Assembly: GCF_029852145.1 (NCBI RefSeq)
Contig: NC_079972.1
Location: 13,576,986-13,640,985 of the forward strand
Source: Microplitis mediator
Lineage: Eukaryota; Arthropoda; Insecta; Hymenoptera; Braconidae
Reading direction: 5' to 3'
Length of the DNA stretch: 64,000 nucleotides
Shown here piece after piece: positions 1 through 11,000 of this stretch. The translations under genes were made by a program, and so were the position numbers. The notes under the pieces are model-generated. The model had not been told where the DNA came from. It searched no databases and saw only the letters and a list, made by a program, of their open reading frames with translations. The stretch's first letter is position 1. Each line of letters starts with the position of its first letter.

Positions 1-413
1 CATTCGCTCAAAATATATATAGATATAATTTAATATGAAGTGGCTGGCTACTGGTTTGAGGCTGGGTACTGGTGATCTTACCCTACTTATAGAAAAAATT
101 GCATATCTAAAAGTTTTAAAAACCTGGGGCGTGTTCAGAAATACACTCTGGAGATGAAAAATTACTTTTCCAGGTGATTAGTACCTTTGTAACGTCGAAT
201 TATTCCTTTGATTTGACGACCAGAGGATATTTCTGAACGCAGGAGTTGAATATTTCTCTTCCAGAGTGTATTTCTGAACATGCCCCTGGTCGTGCATATT
301 TGCGACTTTATTTTACTTACACGTTTATTTTTAAGAATTAAAAAATTGTCTGTCTGCTACTTTCATTGTCATAAATTTAAGACTAAAAAAAATAATAATA
401 AATTTTATTACAG
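1..413 (+). other. Nup188 intron (3' portion)
   Basis: Non-coding sequence ending in a pyrimidine-poor acceptor (ttattacag) at 413. It holds one inverted-repeat element at 123-289 and no other supported feature. Confidence 0.6.
123..289. mobile_element. Short inverted-repeat element (MITE-like) in Nup188 intron
   Basis: The left end reads CCTGGGGCGTGTTCAGAAAT. The right end is its reverse complement with one mismatch (CTGAACATGCCCCTGG). The inverted match continues through ACACTCTGGA on both sides, giving arms of about 35 bp around a 95-bp centre. There is no coding capacity. The class is not determined. Confidence 0.7.
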
Positions 414-3400
414 AATCTTGATGCTACGATCGCATGGGACCTGACTCTTAACTACATGATCTACGAGTACAGAAACAGCGGAGAGACATTTGCGTCCCAG
501 CTTGCTGATATAACCTCTATGAAGATCTTAATCGAAGATATCTGGACATTCTATTACTCTGAACGCATCACATTGATAAAATGTTTGAAACTCATCATTG
601 AGTACCGAGACAACAAGAGACATCCTTACCAATCAGAGTTTTCCGAATTTTTCAAAACCGCATCTCTGGAATCATTATTGCAGTCGTCATTGAAACAAAT
701 TGATCGTTTGAAATTGTCTAATGTTACGAATAGATCTCATCTTCTTACAGATGATCATCTGCACAAACTTTACAACAGCACCCTGGTGGAGATGCGGGAA
801 TTGCTGCATATTGTTACCATGATACTGGATACCGTGCAGCCTAGTGACTTCAATTACATCTACGAAAGCGTGTGCGGAGAACCACGACGTCTTGCCGGGA
901 CAAAGAGCCACGAGGACAAGGAGAAAATAATACGGCAGCTTGAAGAAATTCGTAACTGTCAGATATCTTTGTTTGTTGTAGCTCTCGATGTAACGAAACA
1001 ATTCGGCAACAGTACAAATGGCGACGATGTTTGTAATTGGATTCAGAGTCTGAGGAATAATATTCAAGAAATAGTTGATCCTAAGTGCCGAAGAGACAGT
1101 TCTCCAGAGGACGGCCCGCTGTTGTTGGCTTGGATGCTGGCAAACTTTGCAATCGAGTCGGAAAATTCGGATTTACTGAATCGCTTTCGACCCTGCGGAG
1201 TTCGCGCCGTGCAACTGGATGTCTTCAGGACACTTCAGAGTGTCTTGGACACTGAGGCTGTCAACGAATCAACGCGTTATGCCCAAGTAGTCCACACGAG
1301 TGTGTACAATCTTTTATCACTGCTGTGTTCGTTCGTCGACGAAGACAGACTTAGTAATTTTGAAGGAATATTTGAAGTAGTGGCATCAGTATTACGTTAT
1401 CCGGAGACAGCTACTGAATTTTGGAACGATCTGAAAGAAGAAGGAGGTCTGTGGCCGCTGTTTCATCGCGCGGTTTCACTGTTTCCTTACCGGTTTGAGC
1501 CGCTGACGCGAATCGCTACTGGACTTGCCAATGCCTCGGTATCCAGCGCTAAAAAAATAGCCGCTAAATTAGAAGAACTCGATTCAGTGACTCTAGAAGA
1601 GCCAGTTCATCGTAATTTTAGTAACAGTAATGTAAATCGGCAGCCCTATCGGCCGTACGATCGCGAATGCACTCTCCATCGCAATGAATTTACTATTCCA
1701 GATAACTGCGAGCGCATTGTTCTGGACAGCGACAAAGAAATTGTATTGTGGCGAATAAAATCAAGGTACGGTGACGCATTTCATCACAAAATAGAGCAAC
1801 TGTTTTCGTATGCCGGCAGCGGAATAATGAACGTCGTTAATCTGCAGACAAGTTTACCGGAACACGTGACTCTGGGATTTACACTTCTGGAGGCTCTGCT
1901 AGCAGCCAATGTAGATTTACCTCTAGGAATGGTAATTCCAACGGAACTGAGTCTTGAAGTGATCAACAGATTCTCTCATTCAGTTTTGCCAAGAAGTTTG
2001 TACAGACTTGTAGCGGCATGCTGTCGAGTCACTTCAAAACTGGCGCTAAAATATCCGGAGGAAATTTTTACAAGAATGCGCGTAGGAGTTTACCCAAAAT
2101 TCAACGACTGGTACCAAGACATCAAGGAACTGGCTCGTGCCTTTTCCTTCGACGGAGGTCTCGTGGCATCCTGGCTGTCGGGAATCGAGACTATTGAACA
2201 CCGGTATCCAATTCTCAACGCCTACTTGGATACTCTGTACAATTATTTGGTGTCGAAACACAGCGACGAAGCGATGTACAACATGGAGATTCCAGGAATG
2301 GTATTTTTATTGCAAGGAGTTCTGCCGAAATTAGACTCCTGGTACTTCGCCTCTGACACCGAGCGAATCGAACTGTGGCTCAAGTCAATGTCCTGCATTC
2401 ATCACGCGCTCGACGTTAATTTGACCAAAAACGAACCGCGAAAGAAACTTCAGCTAGTCGTCGCTTACAGTCTACTGTACTTGGAACCGCGTCACGCGTT
2501 ACTTAAACTAGTGAGAACTGGCGAAAGAAACCTGAGGAACCAAATGATGAACGAATCAGACTGGATCAGCGGTAAAGGGTTCAAAGTTATTGAAAGTGTA
2601 AGACTAGCTCTGTCATTAGTGAATCGGCTTTTGATGTTCAGACAAAGTCTGGGACTCAGCGATGATGAACGGTCGCCTCTAGAAGTTGCTCTGTACACTT
2701 CGCCATCTTTACCCAATGGTCTACTAATCGTACCGACGATAGTCAATTACCTGTACGTTGAATTCAGTCCATCTCTGCAAGCAATGGCCGTAAGTTTATT
2801 GAAAAAATTCGCCCAGGGTTTCTCTATGTCTCTACTGGTCTGCATGGGCATGGACGGAACTTCCATCCGTGTTACCTTCGCCTCTCGATTGATGTCACCG
2901 ACCTGTTCAGCAAAAGTTAAAGTCGCGATACTAGAACTCGTTGCAGTCTGTCTCGAACGGCAGCCCGGTCTGACAGAAGCTCTATTCAATATCATGCATC
3001 AAGCGGAACAAAAACGCATGTTTCCAAAGTCAGCGGATCAATTTTTAACCGAAGGCTGCAGTCATTTCATTGAACTTTACCTGGAAAGAATTTCTAAAGA
3101 AAAAGAAATTGTCTACGACAAACTGTACGACAACACCATGAATTTAATTCGCGCGATTTGGTACAACCGCAATACCATACTCGTTAATTATTTCAGAAAA
3201 CGTGAAAAATTTTGGAATCAGTTATTTGCTCCAGTGTTCCGGCCTCTTGTATCTGGTTCTCGTGGCTACGCTTATCTTATTGACATCGCGACACTCGAAT
3301 TATTTGAATCAGCACCTCCGCAATTTCCTGAAAATGATTTTGCTAAAAATCTTGAAATATTTCTGTACAAAGACAATCACTGGGAACGATTTATCGAATA

Positions 3401-6026
3401 TATTTTGGCAAGTAATTCTTCCAATGCCATGGAATGTGACTCGACTAAAACAAACGAAGATGACAGTGACAGTACCAACGAATCTCCATTGTACGAAGCA
3501 AATATCGAAGCTTGGTACCATTTCATAGTAATTTTAACCGACGCAAAAGTCTCGAGTGAACTGATGACGCAAATGGAATCATCGCGGGTTCAATTCATGA
3601 CTCGATATACCCTGGACTCGTTGTCAGTGAGAATAAAACGAACTAAAAGTATCGCCGACGCAAGGATCACAATGTTGCTGGCATCCTTAGCCCTTCGATG
3701 TGTCTTCACCTGGAAACTCAAGTGCGTTGACGAACAGCAGGCATTTATATCTCGAATAGTTCAACTCATGGAAGACATTTTCCATTCTTACAATAATTAC
3801 GGCGGGGGTTTGCGGAGAATTCTGGTGTCTTTGTTACTTGGGTGTGTTCAGTTGGTCAAAGACGCTTTGGCAGAAGACAAAGCAAATATGGAGTATCTTT
3901 TAATTCAGTCATGTCTACTGTCGGATATCGAACTGCGGAAACTTAACGACGCTGTGAAAAAGACCCAAGAAGTCCAAGCAGTGAGCGGTAACACCCAGCA
4001 CGTAGTTGAAGAAGAGAACGACATCATTGACGGAAAAGTGTCATCGGATTCAACGAAATCAACTCACAGATCAACACCAGCGACTTTGACAATCAGTTTG
4101 GTAACTCAGTTGCTACAGTGCAGCAGCCCAAAGGATCCACTGAAGTATGGAAACAGATCCGTTTGTCTCCACCTTCGTCAGCTGATCCCAGAACTCATGA
4201 GCTGTCTGAGTACTTGTCTGCATACTCATCGATACGTCGGGTTCAGTCGTGCAGGATTAGAGTTACTGGGAATGATCGCTCGGTCGTCGTATTACAATCC
4301 ACCACCACGAGCTATTGACAATCAAGAATCAATTGCCAAGCTGTGGCTGGCCCTGGTTCCACCAGCTAGTCTTGGCAGCAGCTTGCTTGATAATCTCTAC
4401 GACGACCACACGTGTCAAGGACAGTGGAGATGTCAAGAGTGGTGGCTGATTTATACTCTGGGGTTGGAATTTATCACGGGATTAATATCGAACAGTATTG
4501 GTGTCGGTGATCAGTCCCCCTGCTCGCCGTCATACGTAACGTCTGTGGTCATATTTCTGGGATCACATGAAAATCAGTTGACCGAAGTTGCGACACTGCT
4601 CAGACACACAGCAGACCCACGTGCTATTGATCTTGTTCAGTCATTGGTCGCACTGATTTCTGCATTGACAATGCAATCAGCTATTTGGGAAATGATACAA
4701 CCAAGTGTACGCGAAGGTCTTATGAATTGTATGTATTTAATTTATGACAGTACAGTTAATTTATTATTACGTCCGAGAATACTTAAATTTATAATTGACG
4801 GTGTGAGTGTAGAAAGTGCTGAAGATCTTCATTGGTGTGATGAAAAATTACCGAGTAATGAACTTAAATTAGTTGTTAATAAATTGATTGTCATTAATTG
4901 GTGGTGCGCACAATCTTTCGTGCGTTTTTCTCCACGACTCAATGCTTTGGTAGACACTATTTACACCCAAAACTTTTGGCACACACCACTTGCTGAAATA
5001 AACTTCGGTCCGCCTCAAATGTCCATAAATTCGGGCCCTAGTTTAACTTACGGTACAATAATAAGTTCAACTCAGCTGTTTACTCAAGCTCTAAATGTAC
5101 ATCTTGCAATAAATTCATCCCCGATAACTGGAACCAGCATTCAAAGGACACCTTCCAAAGATGGTATGGATTCAGCAAAACGTGAATGGGAACGTTCGAC
5201 TCCAGAGCATCCGCGTAAAATGCATCCCAAAGATTTGAGACGAATTTTGAATGTCACGAGACCAGCGTACGCTTATTTTGACCACTCGGGATATTCATCC
5301 AGCCACGGATTACTTGGGAATCCGCGGCTTCTTCGACGACCGTATGATCCGCTTATCTGTGAAAATACAATTCTCTCACGGACGACATCATTTTCACACC
5401 ACAGCGGAAGGCACGTGGCGAAAAATGGAATCCAAAGCTCTCAAAATCAAAGCGTCAATGTCGGACAGTCGATTCGCGTTGACGCCAATCCCTGGTTTGA
5501 TTCGATGGATAAAAATAATTCACGACTTGCACTGGAAATAAATCTTGTTCTTGTTCTCTGTCAAACACTGGAAGGTGTAAAAAGCCCGAGACTTGCGCTG
5601 AGAGATCGTCAACTTATTGCCCGTGAAACTGCAAATGAGATTGGGATGTTCTTTGATTTTCTTGAACAACGAGCATCTGGATTAAGCGATTGGGATATTC
5701 AGGGTGCTTTAGTTGGTGTTGGTATGAACGAAGCGTCAGTGAAAATTATTAAGCCACCAGTTAATGGTAAATTTGTGTTAACGATAAATGCAGAACTTAG
5801 TGATGAAAGCACGATTAATAAAGCTCCCGTGGGTGCTATTGATTACAATCCTGGTGAGGGTACGTCGCGTGATGAAACTTCATCCGAGGGAATAGAAGCA
5901 CGTCTTGATGACTGTATTATTTCAACAGGATGTTACAATATCAGTTCATCTAACATCAAATTTCTGTCACTACTTGGTAAACTTTTCAAATCTACTCTAG
6001 AGTCGCTCGACTCCGCACAATTTTGA
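414..6026 (+). CDS. Nup188: Nucleoporin Nup188, 3' part (5' end outside window)
   Basis: Large scaffold nucleoporin of the inner ring of the nuclear pore complex, where it partners Nup93. The visible coding part is one uninterrupted exon of about 5.6 kb. It starts after an AG acceptor at 412-413 and gives 14 in-frame residues before the first Met codon at 456, then 1,856 more to the TGA ending at 6026. Family resemblance is clear: a segment reading FYYSERITLIKCLK followed by HPY near the visible N-terminus, LLLAWML further on, and IRVTFASRLM followed by ILELVAVCLERQPGL in the middle all match animal Nup188 and not Nup205. The chain is mostly alpha-solenoid with low-complexity acidic and Ser-rich linkers around residues 990-1010 and 1190-1220. 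AATAAA signals lie at 6087 and 6102. Upstream exons are not in the window. The ATG at 456 is not the real start. Confidence 0.88.
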   Translation, partial: NLDATIAWDLTLNYMIYEYRNSGETFASQLADITSMKILIEDIWTFYYSERITLIKCLKLIIEYRDNKRHPYQSEFSEFFKTASLESLLQSSLKQIDRLKLSNVTNRSHLLTDDHLHKLYNSTLVEMRELLHIVTMILDTVQPSDFNYIYESVCGEPRRLAGTKSHEDKEKIIRQLEEIRNCQISLFVVALDVTKQFGNSTNGDDVCNWIQSLRNNIQEIVDPKCRRDSSPEDGPLLLAWMLANFAIESENSDLLNRFRPCGVRAVQLDVFRTLQSVLDTEAVNESTRYAQVVHTSVYNLLSLLCSFVDEDRLSNFEGIFEVVASVLRYPETATEFWNDLKEEGGLWPLFHRAVSLFPYRFEPLTRIATGLANASVSSAKKIAAKLEELDSVTLEEPVHRNFSNSNVNRQPYRPYDRECTLHRNEFTIPDNCERIVLDSDKEIVLWRIKSRYGDAFHHKIEQLFSYAGSGIMNVVNLQTSLPEHVTLGFTLLEALLAANVDLPLGMVIPTELSLEVINRFSHSVLPRSLYRLVAACCRVTSKLALKYPEEIFTRMRVGVYPKFNDWYQDIKELARAFSFDGGLVASWLSGIETIEHRYPILNAYLDTLYNYLVSKHSDEAMYNMEIPGMVFLLQGVLPKLDSWYFASDTERIELWLKSMSCIHHALDVNLTKNEPRKKLQLVVAYSLLYLEPRHALLKLVRTGERNLRNQMMNESDWISGKGFKVIESVRLALSLVNRLLMFRQSLGLSDDERSPLEVALYTSPSLPNGLLIVPTIVNYLYVEFSPSLQAMAVSLLKKFAQGFSMSLLVCMGMDGTSIRVTFASRLMSPTCSAKVKVAILELVAVCLERQPGLTEALFNIMHQAEQKRMFPKSADQFLTEGCSHFIELYLERISKEKEIVYDKLYDNTMNLIRAIWYNRNTILVNYFRKREKFWNQLFAPVFRPLVSGSRGYAYLIDIATLELFESAPPQFPENDFAKNLEIFLYKDNHWERFIEYILASNSSNAMECDSTKTNEDDSDSTNESPLYEANIEAWYHFIVILTDAKVSSELMTQMESSRVQFMTRYTLDSLSVRIKRTKSIADARITMLLASLALRCVFTWKLKCVDEQQAFISRIVQLMEDIFHSYNNYGGGLRRILVSLLLGCVQLVKDALAEDKANMEYLLIQSCLLSDIELRKLNDAVKKTQEVQAVSGNTQHVVEEENDIIDGKVSSDSTKSTHRSTPATLTISLVTQLLQCSSPKDPLKYGNRSVCLHLRQLIPELMSCLSTCLHTHRYVGFSRAGLELLGMIARSSYYNPPPRAIDNQESIAKLWLALVPPASLGSSLLDNLYDDHTCQGQWRCQEWWLIYTLGLEFITGLISNSIGVGDQSPCSPSYVTSVVIFLGSHENQLTEVATLLRHTADPRAIDLVQSLVALISALTMQSAIWEMIQPSVREGLMNCMYLIYDSTVNLLLRPRILKFIIDGVSVESAEDLHWCDEKLPSNELKLVVNKLIVINWWCAQSFVRFSPRLNALVDTIYTQNFWHTPLAEINFGPPQMSINSGPSLTYGTIISSTQLFTQALNVHLAINSSPITGTSIQRTPSKDGMDSAKREWERSTPEHPRKMHPKDLRRILNVTRPAYAYFDHSGYSSSHGLLGNPRLLRRPYDPLICENTILSRTTSFSHHSGRHVAKNGIQSSQNQSVNVGQSIRVDANPWFDSMDKNNSRLALEINLVLVLCQTLEGVKSPRLALRDRQLIARETANEIGMFFDFLEQRASGLSDWDIQGALVGVGMNEASVKIIKPPVNGKFVLTINAELSDESTINKAPVGAIDYNPGEGTSRDETSSEGIEARLDDCIISTGCYNISSSNIKFLSLLGKLFKSTLESLDSAQF

Positions 6027-6537
6027 TAATTAATTAATTATGTATTTAAAAAAAAAAATTTGTACATCGTATAATTAGGATTTATAAATAAAGGAATGAT
6101 TAATAAAGGGTTAATTTTTTTTGAAAGCAAGTAAACCGATTTTTCCTGTCATGCTAGACGTAATTTATCTAATTTTTTTTTTTTTTTTTGTTTTTTTATA
6201 CGATACAGTAGAAAAATATAATTCGAAGTGCTAAAGAATATCATGCTTGTCTTCACATTGCCGTAGCTCTGTTTACTTTTTATGTTTCAATGATTGTTGA
6301 ATTTATATTTAATTAGAGTAGCAGTAATTTATGTACTAGCAATAGTTGTAACATATATTTATGCTGTATAATGATTTTATGAACAATTATTTAGTGTGAG
6401 GGTTACTTAATTATGTGTGAAAACAATGATGAGGACGTTGGTGAAACAAAGGACAATGGCAACGGCTGAGAGGTAATGATGGGTCCAAAAATAAATTGGC
6501 TATCCAACAATTTAAAGCATAAAAATAATGACAAACG
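6027..6537. other. Convergent 3' region between Nup188 and Mier1
   Basis: About 510 bp shared by the 3' ends of the two facing genes. It contains T-rich runs at 6165-6190 and the Nup188 polyadenylation signals. The Mier1 3' UTR must also lie here. No other feature was seen. Confidence 0.5.
6087..6107 (+). promoter_or_regulatory. Polyadenylation signals of Nup188
   Basis: Two AATAAA hexamers at 6087-6092 and 6102-6107, 60-80 nt after the Nup188 stop codon. Confidence 0.6.
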
Positions 6538-8893
6538 CTAAGGCGGTAAGTGGGACAAAACGTTGTCTGATGACGGTGGTAGAGGTGGCGGGTAATCATG
6601 AGGAGTCTCATGATTTTGAGGAACGGGTGGAGGGTTTAGTTGAGGTGCGGGGGGTGTAGACAAAACATTTGATGACGAAGATGATGGTGGCGATGATGAT
6701 GATGATGACAGTAATGGTGCAGATGCTGGAGCAGAAGAGACAAGAGGTGGTGGAGCAGGAGGAGGTAAAAGCGACGATGGAGGTGACGTTACCGTGGCTG
6801 AAACGGAGTCTGTACTGTTGGCATCACCCAGTGGATCCTCGCTCGTGGCGCCGTCCCACGATTCTGTTGATTTTCCACCCTCGTTGTGATTGTTCGTCAT
6901 GTTCGCGTTACTCCGCTGTCGTTTGGCATCCCCGTGAATCAAACAGTTGACGTTTGGGGAACTGCTTCTGTCACGAACTCCCTCTTGTTCCTCTAGGAAT
7001 CTGTCCATATAGTCTCTGCTTGCGGTTTGATAGAAGTAAATTAAGTCAACTTGTTGTTCGCAACTTGAATGTTGAATATACATATTATTATTTTTATCAT
7101 AAATACTCACGTGATACCCGGATGAAGTGCGTATTTTTTTTTTTCAAGTCGCGCTTTGTAAGTAAATATATCGTGTCTTTCAGTTTTTTTCCACAAGTAG
7201 TAAAATTGAACAAGCTCACCAACAGATCTTGTTCTTACCTGAAATATTTATTAAACAAAATAATAAAATCGATTGAATTAAAATTTTAAATCATCACCGA
7301 CCTTATTTTTTTGGATAAGATGAAAATCTTTGCCGTAAGCTCGCAGTCCTGATTCAAAGTTATGACACTCTTCTTCAGACCAGAGACTTATCGCGTCTGT
7401 CGGCGGCAGTACGTTCATTCTCCGTCTTCTGAGAGCTTCGTCAAGATTATATCCGCACTGCAGCAGTAGATACAGAGCCTGTTCGTCATCTCGGATGTGG
7501 GGACCAGCGGGCATAGAGGTTCCTTTATTCGTAGGCAATTGCGCGCGTTCAAGGAACTCTTCGGTCGCGTCTTCTGGTATATAAGTAGGATTCCATAAAA
7601 TTTTGTCTTCGTTTTCGTAGGGCAAAGCGTCATCATAACGACAAAGACCTTCTGGAATCGTAGCTTGGTAATCACTACCAACCATAATTGTTTTTTTCCA
7701 TTCCTCTTCGTCGGGGCTATAATCACAGTCGTCGTCTTCTTCCTCACTCTGAGGACGCGAGACACTTCGAAGAAGTCGCGATGAGCCACCGCCAGCATTT
7801 CCACTGCCGACACTGCTGACTCCAACTTCACGTGCGACTGTGCCCTCGCCGTCTTCGTCGTCATCCTCTTCCTCGTCGTCCTCTTCGTCGTCATCTTCCT
7901 CATCGGCAGGCCTACCAGCGCCATTGTCGTTGTCATCTCCACCCCCACTGTGAGCATTATTTCCAGCATCCCCGCCACCTTCCCCGTCAGGTGGAGCATC
8001 GCCACCGGGACCACTGACTAGTCCATCGCCAGCGTCTCTATTGACATTCCCATAGGAGACACCACAGAAACCATCATCTCGATGTCTATCTCCAGTAGTT
8101 CCTGAATGACGCGCATTAGTAGACTTGGCGCCAATTTCATTCAACCGCTCGGCCTCTTTTTTCTTCACCATTTCAGTGTAAAATTGTCGAAGACTCGGCT
8201 GCGACTTGTTGGCTATTTTTCGTCTTACACTGGCATCCTCGTCATCATCTTCATCTTCGTCATCCTCATCATCATCGCCATCGTCCTCATCTTCTTCCTC
8301 CTCCGCTTCATCATCAAACTCCTCTGCTTCATTATCATCCGCTTTATCAGGATTCAAAGCAGACTCAGGTTCATCAGCATCTCGAATCAGTACCAGCTGA
8401 TCAGAACTATTTGAATTGTCCGTTGACGTATGATTGTACCCGTACTTAGCCAGTAACTCATTCAACGGCATATCTCCTTCCTACAATTAAAAAAAAATTA
8501 TTTACACAACCGTAAGATTTATTAGTTTTATAGCTGGCATACTTTTTGCAAATTTGACAGTTCATTGTGTGAATCTTCACTTCCTTCCATAGCTTCCTCT
8601 TCATCTAAAGTTCGCTCGTCGTCAAAATCGTTCATTATCAAGTCCGAGGACGGACCCAATTCGAAAGTACGATCCGATCTAAATTTAAAAAAATTAAAAA
8701 TAAAATAATTTAACAAAAAAAAACCTATCAGCGTTATTGTGAGAACATAAAATAATCTAGAGTCCTGAGTTTCGCTTCAGTACCTTTTGGAGCATCCATT
8801 CCCTGTCATTCTTCTGGTAATTGTCTTGCCAACACTGGCAGCACCAGCACCACTGGCTGGGTTCGTTCTCGGGGACCTGGAGTCTTGGAGCAT
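6538..8893 (-). CDS. Mier1: Mesoderm induction early response protein (MIER1 family), ELM2-SANT corepressor
   Basis: Nuclear transcriptional corepressor that recruits histone deacetylase through its ELM2-SANT pair. Coding exons, in transcript order: 8893-8784, 8678-8543, 8480-7302, 7238-7111 and 7015-6538. The phases close to 676 residues. An in-frame stop lies just upstream of the ATG at 8893. The N-terminal DFDDERTLDEEE and GDMPLNELLAKYGY motifs are family hallmarks. Long Asp/Glu tracts and a Gly-rich linker follow. ELM2 begins near residue 344 (TIMVGSDYQATIPEG). SANT follows (LWSEEECHNFESGLRAYGKD) and crosses the exon 3/4 junction at KNK-VRTRSVGELVQFYYLW. The C-terminus after HPGITDYMDR is Ser/Pro-rich and divergent. 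The exon 3 donor is GTCGGT, which is weak but required by the frame. It is longer than human MIER1 because of the acidic and Gly-rich insertions. It is transcribed away from Lrig. Confidence 0.92.
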
Positions 8894-9528
8894 CTTGTGT
8901 ATAATAAATCACCGCGTCATTAAACAGCAGCTGTTTGTCACCCACAAACATATCAAAACACAAACGTTGTTATTCACAACACTGTCTCCCGTCTCCGTCA
9001 CCGTCTGACGTTCCTGCGTCAAAGTATCTCCAGGTTAAAATCTCAAAGTCTCACCACTCAATACGCAGTCCACTTTTGTCGCGAGAGTTCATCAGCGCAT
9101 CAGTAGATTTACAAAATTATCAGACTCCGTCAATGTACATGATCGTTGCGCGCGGGGAACGCTAGTTGTTGCATCGATTCATCGCGCTTCTTATTACAAT
9201 TACACACAAACTACACACACTTGAAATTTTTTTCGATGCCAAACCATAACCATCGATAAATGGCGCAACCTAGAGCCAACTCCAAGTGTTTCAAGGCTTC
9301 GCCGACGAGCGCTCTCGGGTCGTCCAATCAACGAGCTCTGAATCCGTGATGAGTGTGAACGTAGCTGACAGTTGTCAATTTTAAAAATTTTTAAATAAGT
9401 GGATTAAATATAAATATAATGAAATTTAAAAAATGCGCATTAATAGAATTTGAAAATCAGTGGGTGCATTTTTTTATATTTTTAATTTTTAATTTGTTTA
9501 TTTGTAATTTAAAATTTGTCGCATATAC

Positions 9529-9733
9529 ATGAGTGTGAATGTAGCAGACAATTGTCAATTTTTTAAATTTTAGAATAAATGAATAAAATGCGAGTAGAGT
9601 AAAAATTAAAAAATGCATGTATAGATAAATGCAAAATCTGTCTGCGCATTTTTTAAAATTTCAGTATTTTAATTAATTTATTTATTTAATTCAAATTTAT
9701 AAATTGCTTCATATCTGATACATTCGCACTCAT
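9529..9733. mobile_element. Family-1 MITE (termini ATGAGTGTGAATG / CATTCGCACTCAT)
   Basis: Begins ATGAGTGTGAATGTAGCAGA and ends with the inverse, with AT-rich inside. A related, more decayed copy abuts it on the left (9348-9528, beginning ATGAGTGTGAACGTAG). The same termini recur at 11302, 29226, 46418 and 58269. Confidence 0.7.
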
Positions 9734-10100
9734 GAAAATCAGAGGTGATACTGAATTTAACCGTCTAATAATTTTTAGATTTTTTTTAAAAAGGGTAAAT
9801 TATAAAAAAAAATTGCACCTATAGTTTTTTTAATTCTCTACAGGTGGATATTTTTATTTTTTTTTTTTGTAATTGGTTTGTTAGAAAAAAAATCCGTAAA
9901 TTATAAGGGCCAGTTTTTCAAACCAGGTTTATATTTAATCTGGGTTTAAATTATCATTGCTGGTATATCTATATATTATTAATATGCGCGAACTGATTTT
10001 TCATGTAAGTATCTAAATACGCATTTTTTAATTTTCTTTCTACTTACATTTTATTTATTTATTCAAAAATTTTTTAAATTTCCACTTGTCAGTTGTCTTC

Positions 10101-10301
10101 ATGATCCTGAATTGAACAATTCAAAATTTTTGAATTTTATTTTCAACTGGTTAATTTAATTACAAAAATTAAAAAACTAAAAATACGCACTTGTAGAAAA
10201 TTAAAAAAACGACAAGTGCAATTTCTTAAAATATTTTTTTTTTTATAATTCATGATTTTGAAAAATTCAAAAAATTAGATGTCAGTTAACTTCAGAATCA
10301 T
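10101..10301. mobile_element. Family-2 MITE (termini ATGATCCTGAA / TTCAGAATCAT)
   Basis: About 200 bp with inverted ends. It shares the internal signature of a Tn-rich centre plus AAGTGCAATTT with the copies at 35856, 55965, 58078 and 62287. A decayed relative lies at 9740-9905. Confidence 0.65.
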
Positions 10302-11000
10302 AAACAGGACCCGCGATTTTACTTTGCGTGGGCGGAAGTTTATAACAGATCCCGATATTCGTCGACTGAATGGCAGCTGGTACAGAGGTTGGTTCTGCAG
10401 GTTTTACATAAAATTTTTTTTTTTAGTGACATCTAGCAGAGAAAAATGGAAGCAAAGTGAGAGCAAGAAGATACGCAGCAGCAGCAGCAGCAACGGGAAC
10501 ACAGAGGAGCAGACAGCAGCAGCATATAACCGTAAACGGCAGTAGAGCCGCCTCCGGAATAGTCCTTTGGCATCACTGGTTCCAAGTGGGTAAAAAACAA
10601 CGAGCATGAGTACTGAGTAAGAAAAAATAAAAATAATAATAGTCCGAGAACAAGTAAAGGGTCTAGGTGTTATCTGGGCAACGTGTAGCTCGGGTTGTTG
10701 AGTAAATACAATAACACAATATATATATATAGATATACAGATATACATAACGATAATGAGATAAATAAACTAGTATTTATTTATAAATGTTACGTTACAA
10801 GTGTAAATCACGATGGTGTACAAACTATTTGTGTTTTATTGACGAGTTTGTTTTCAATAAAACCTGAACGCTGAGTGTATTAATGGCTGCTGAGGTTCCG
10901 CGGATTTTAAATTTAAAAAATGTTTGTGAGGCATATAAACTTTTGTTGATATGGAAATTTGTTGGATTTATAGGATTGTGATAAAACTGACTGGTGAATA

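Larger units (their letters stand above)
8894..11000. other. Divergent intergenic region Mier1/Lrig
   Basis: Holds the promoters and 5' UTRs of Mier1 (minus) and Lrig (plus). A moderately GC-rich stretch at about 8800-9360 is the likely Mier1 promoter. From 9346 to 10301 it is filled with AT-rich inverted-repeat elements of two families. A GC-richer stretch at 10300-10600, with a CAG repeat near 10475, is a candidate Lrig promoter or 5' UTR. No coding exon is supported here. Confidence 0.5.

Noticed and set aside
6669..6950. Met-rich frame antisense to the last Mier1 exon
   Set aside because: Shadow of repetitive Ser/Pro codons of the Mier1 C-terminus.
8106..8414. Ser-rich and Ile/Phe-rich frames antisense to Mier1
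   Set aside because: Shadows of the Asp/Glu-coding GAT/GAA tracts of Mier1 exon 3.
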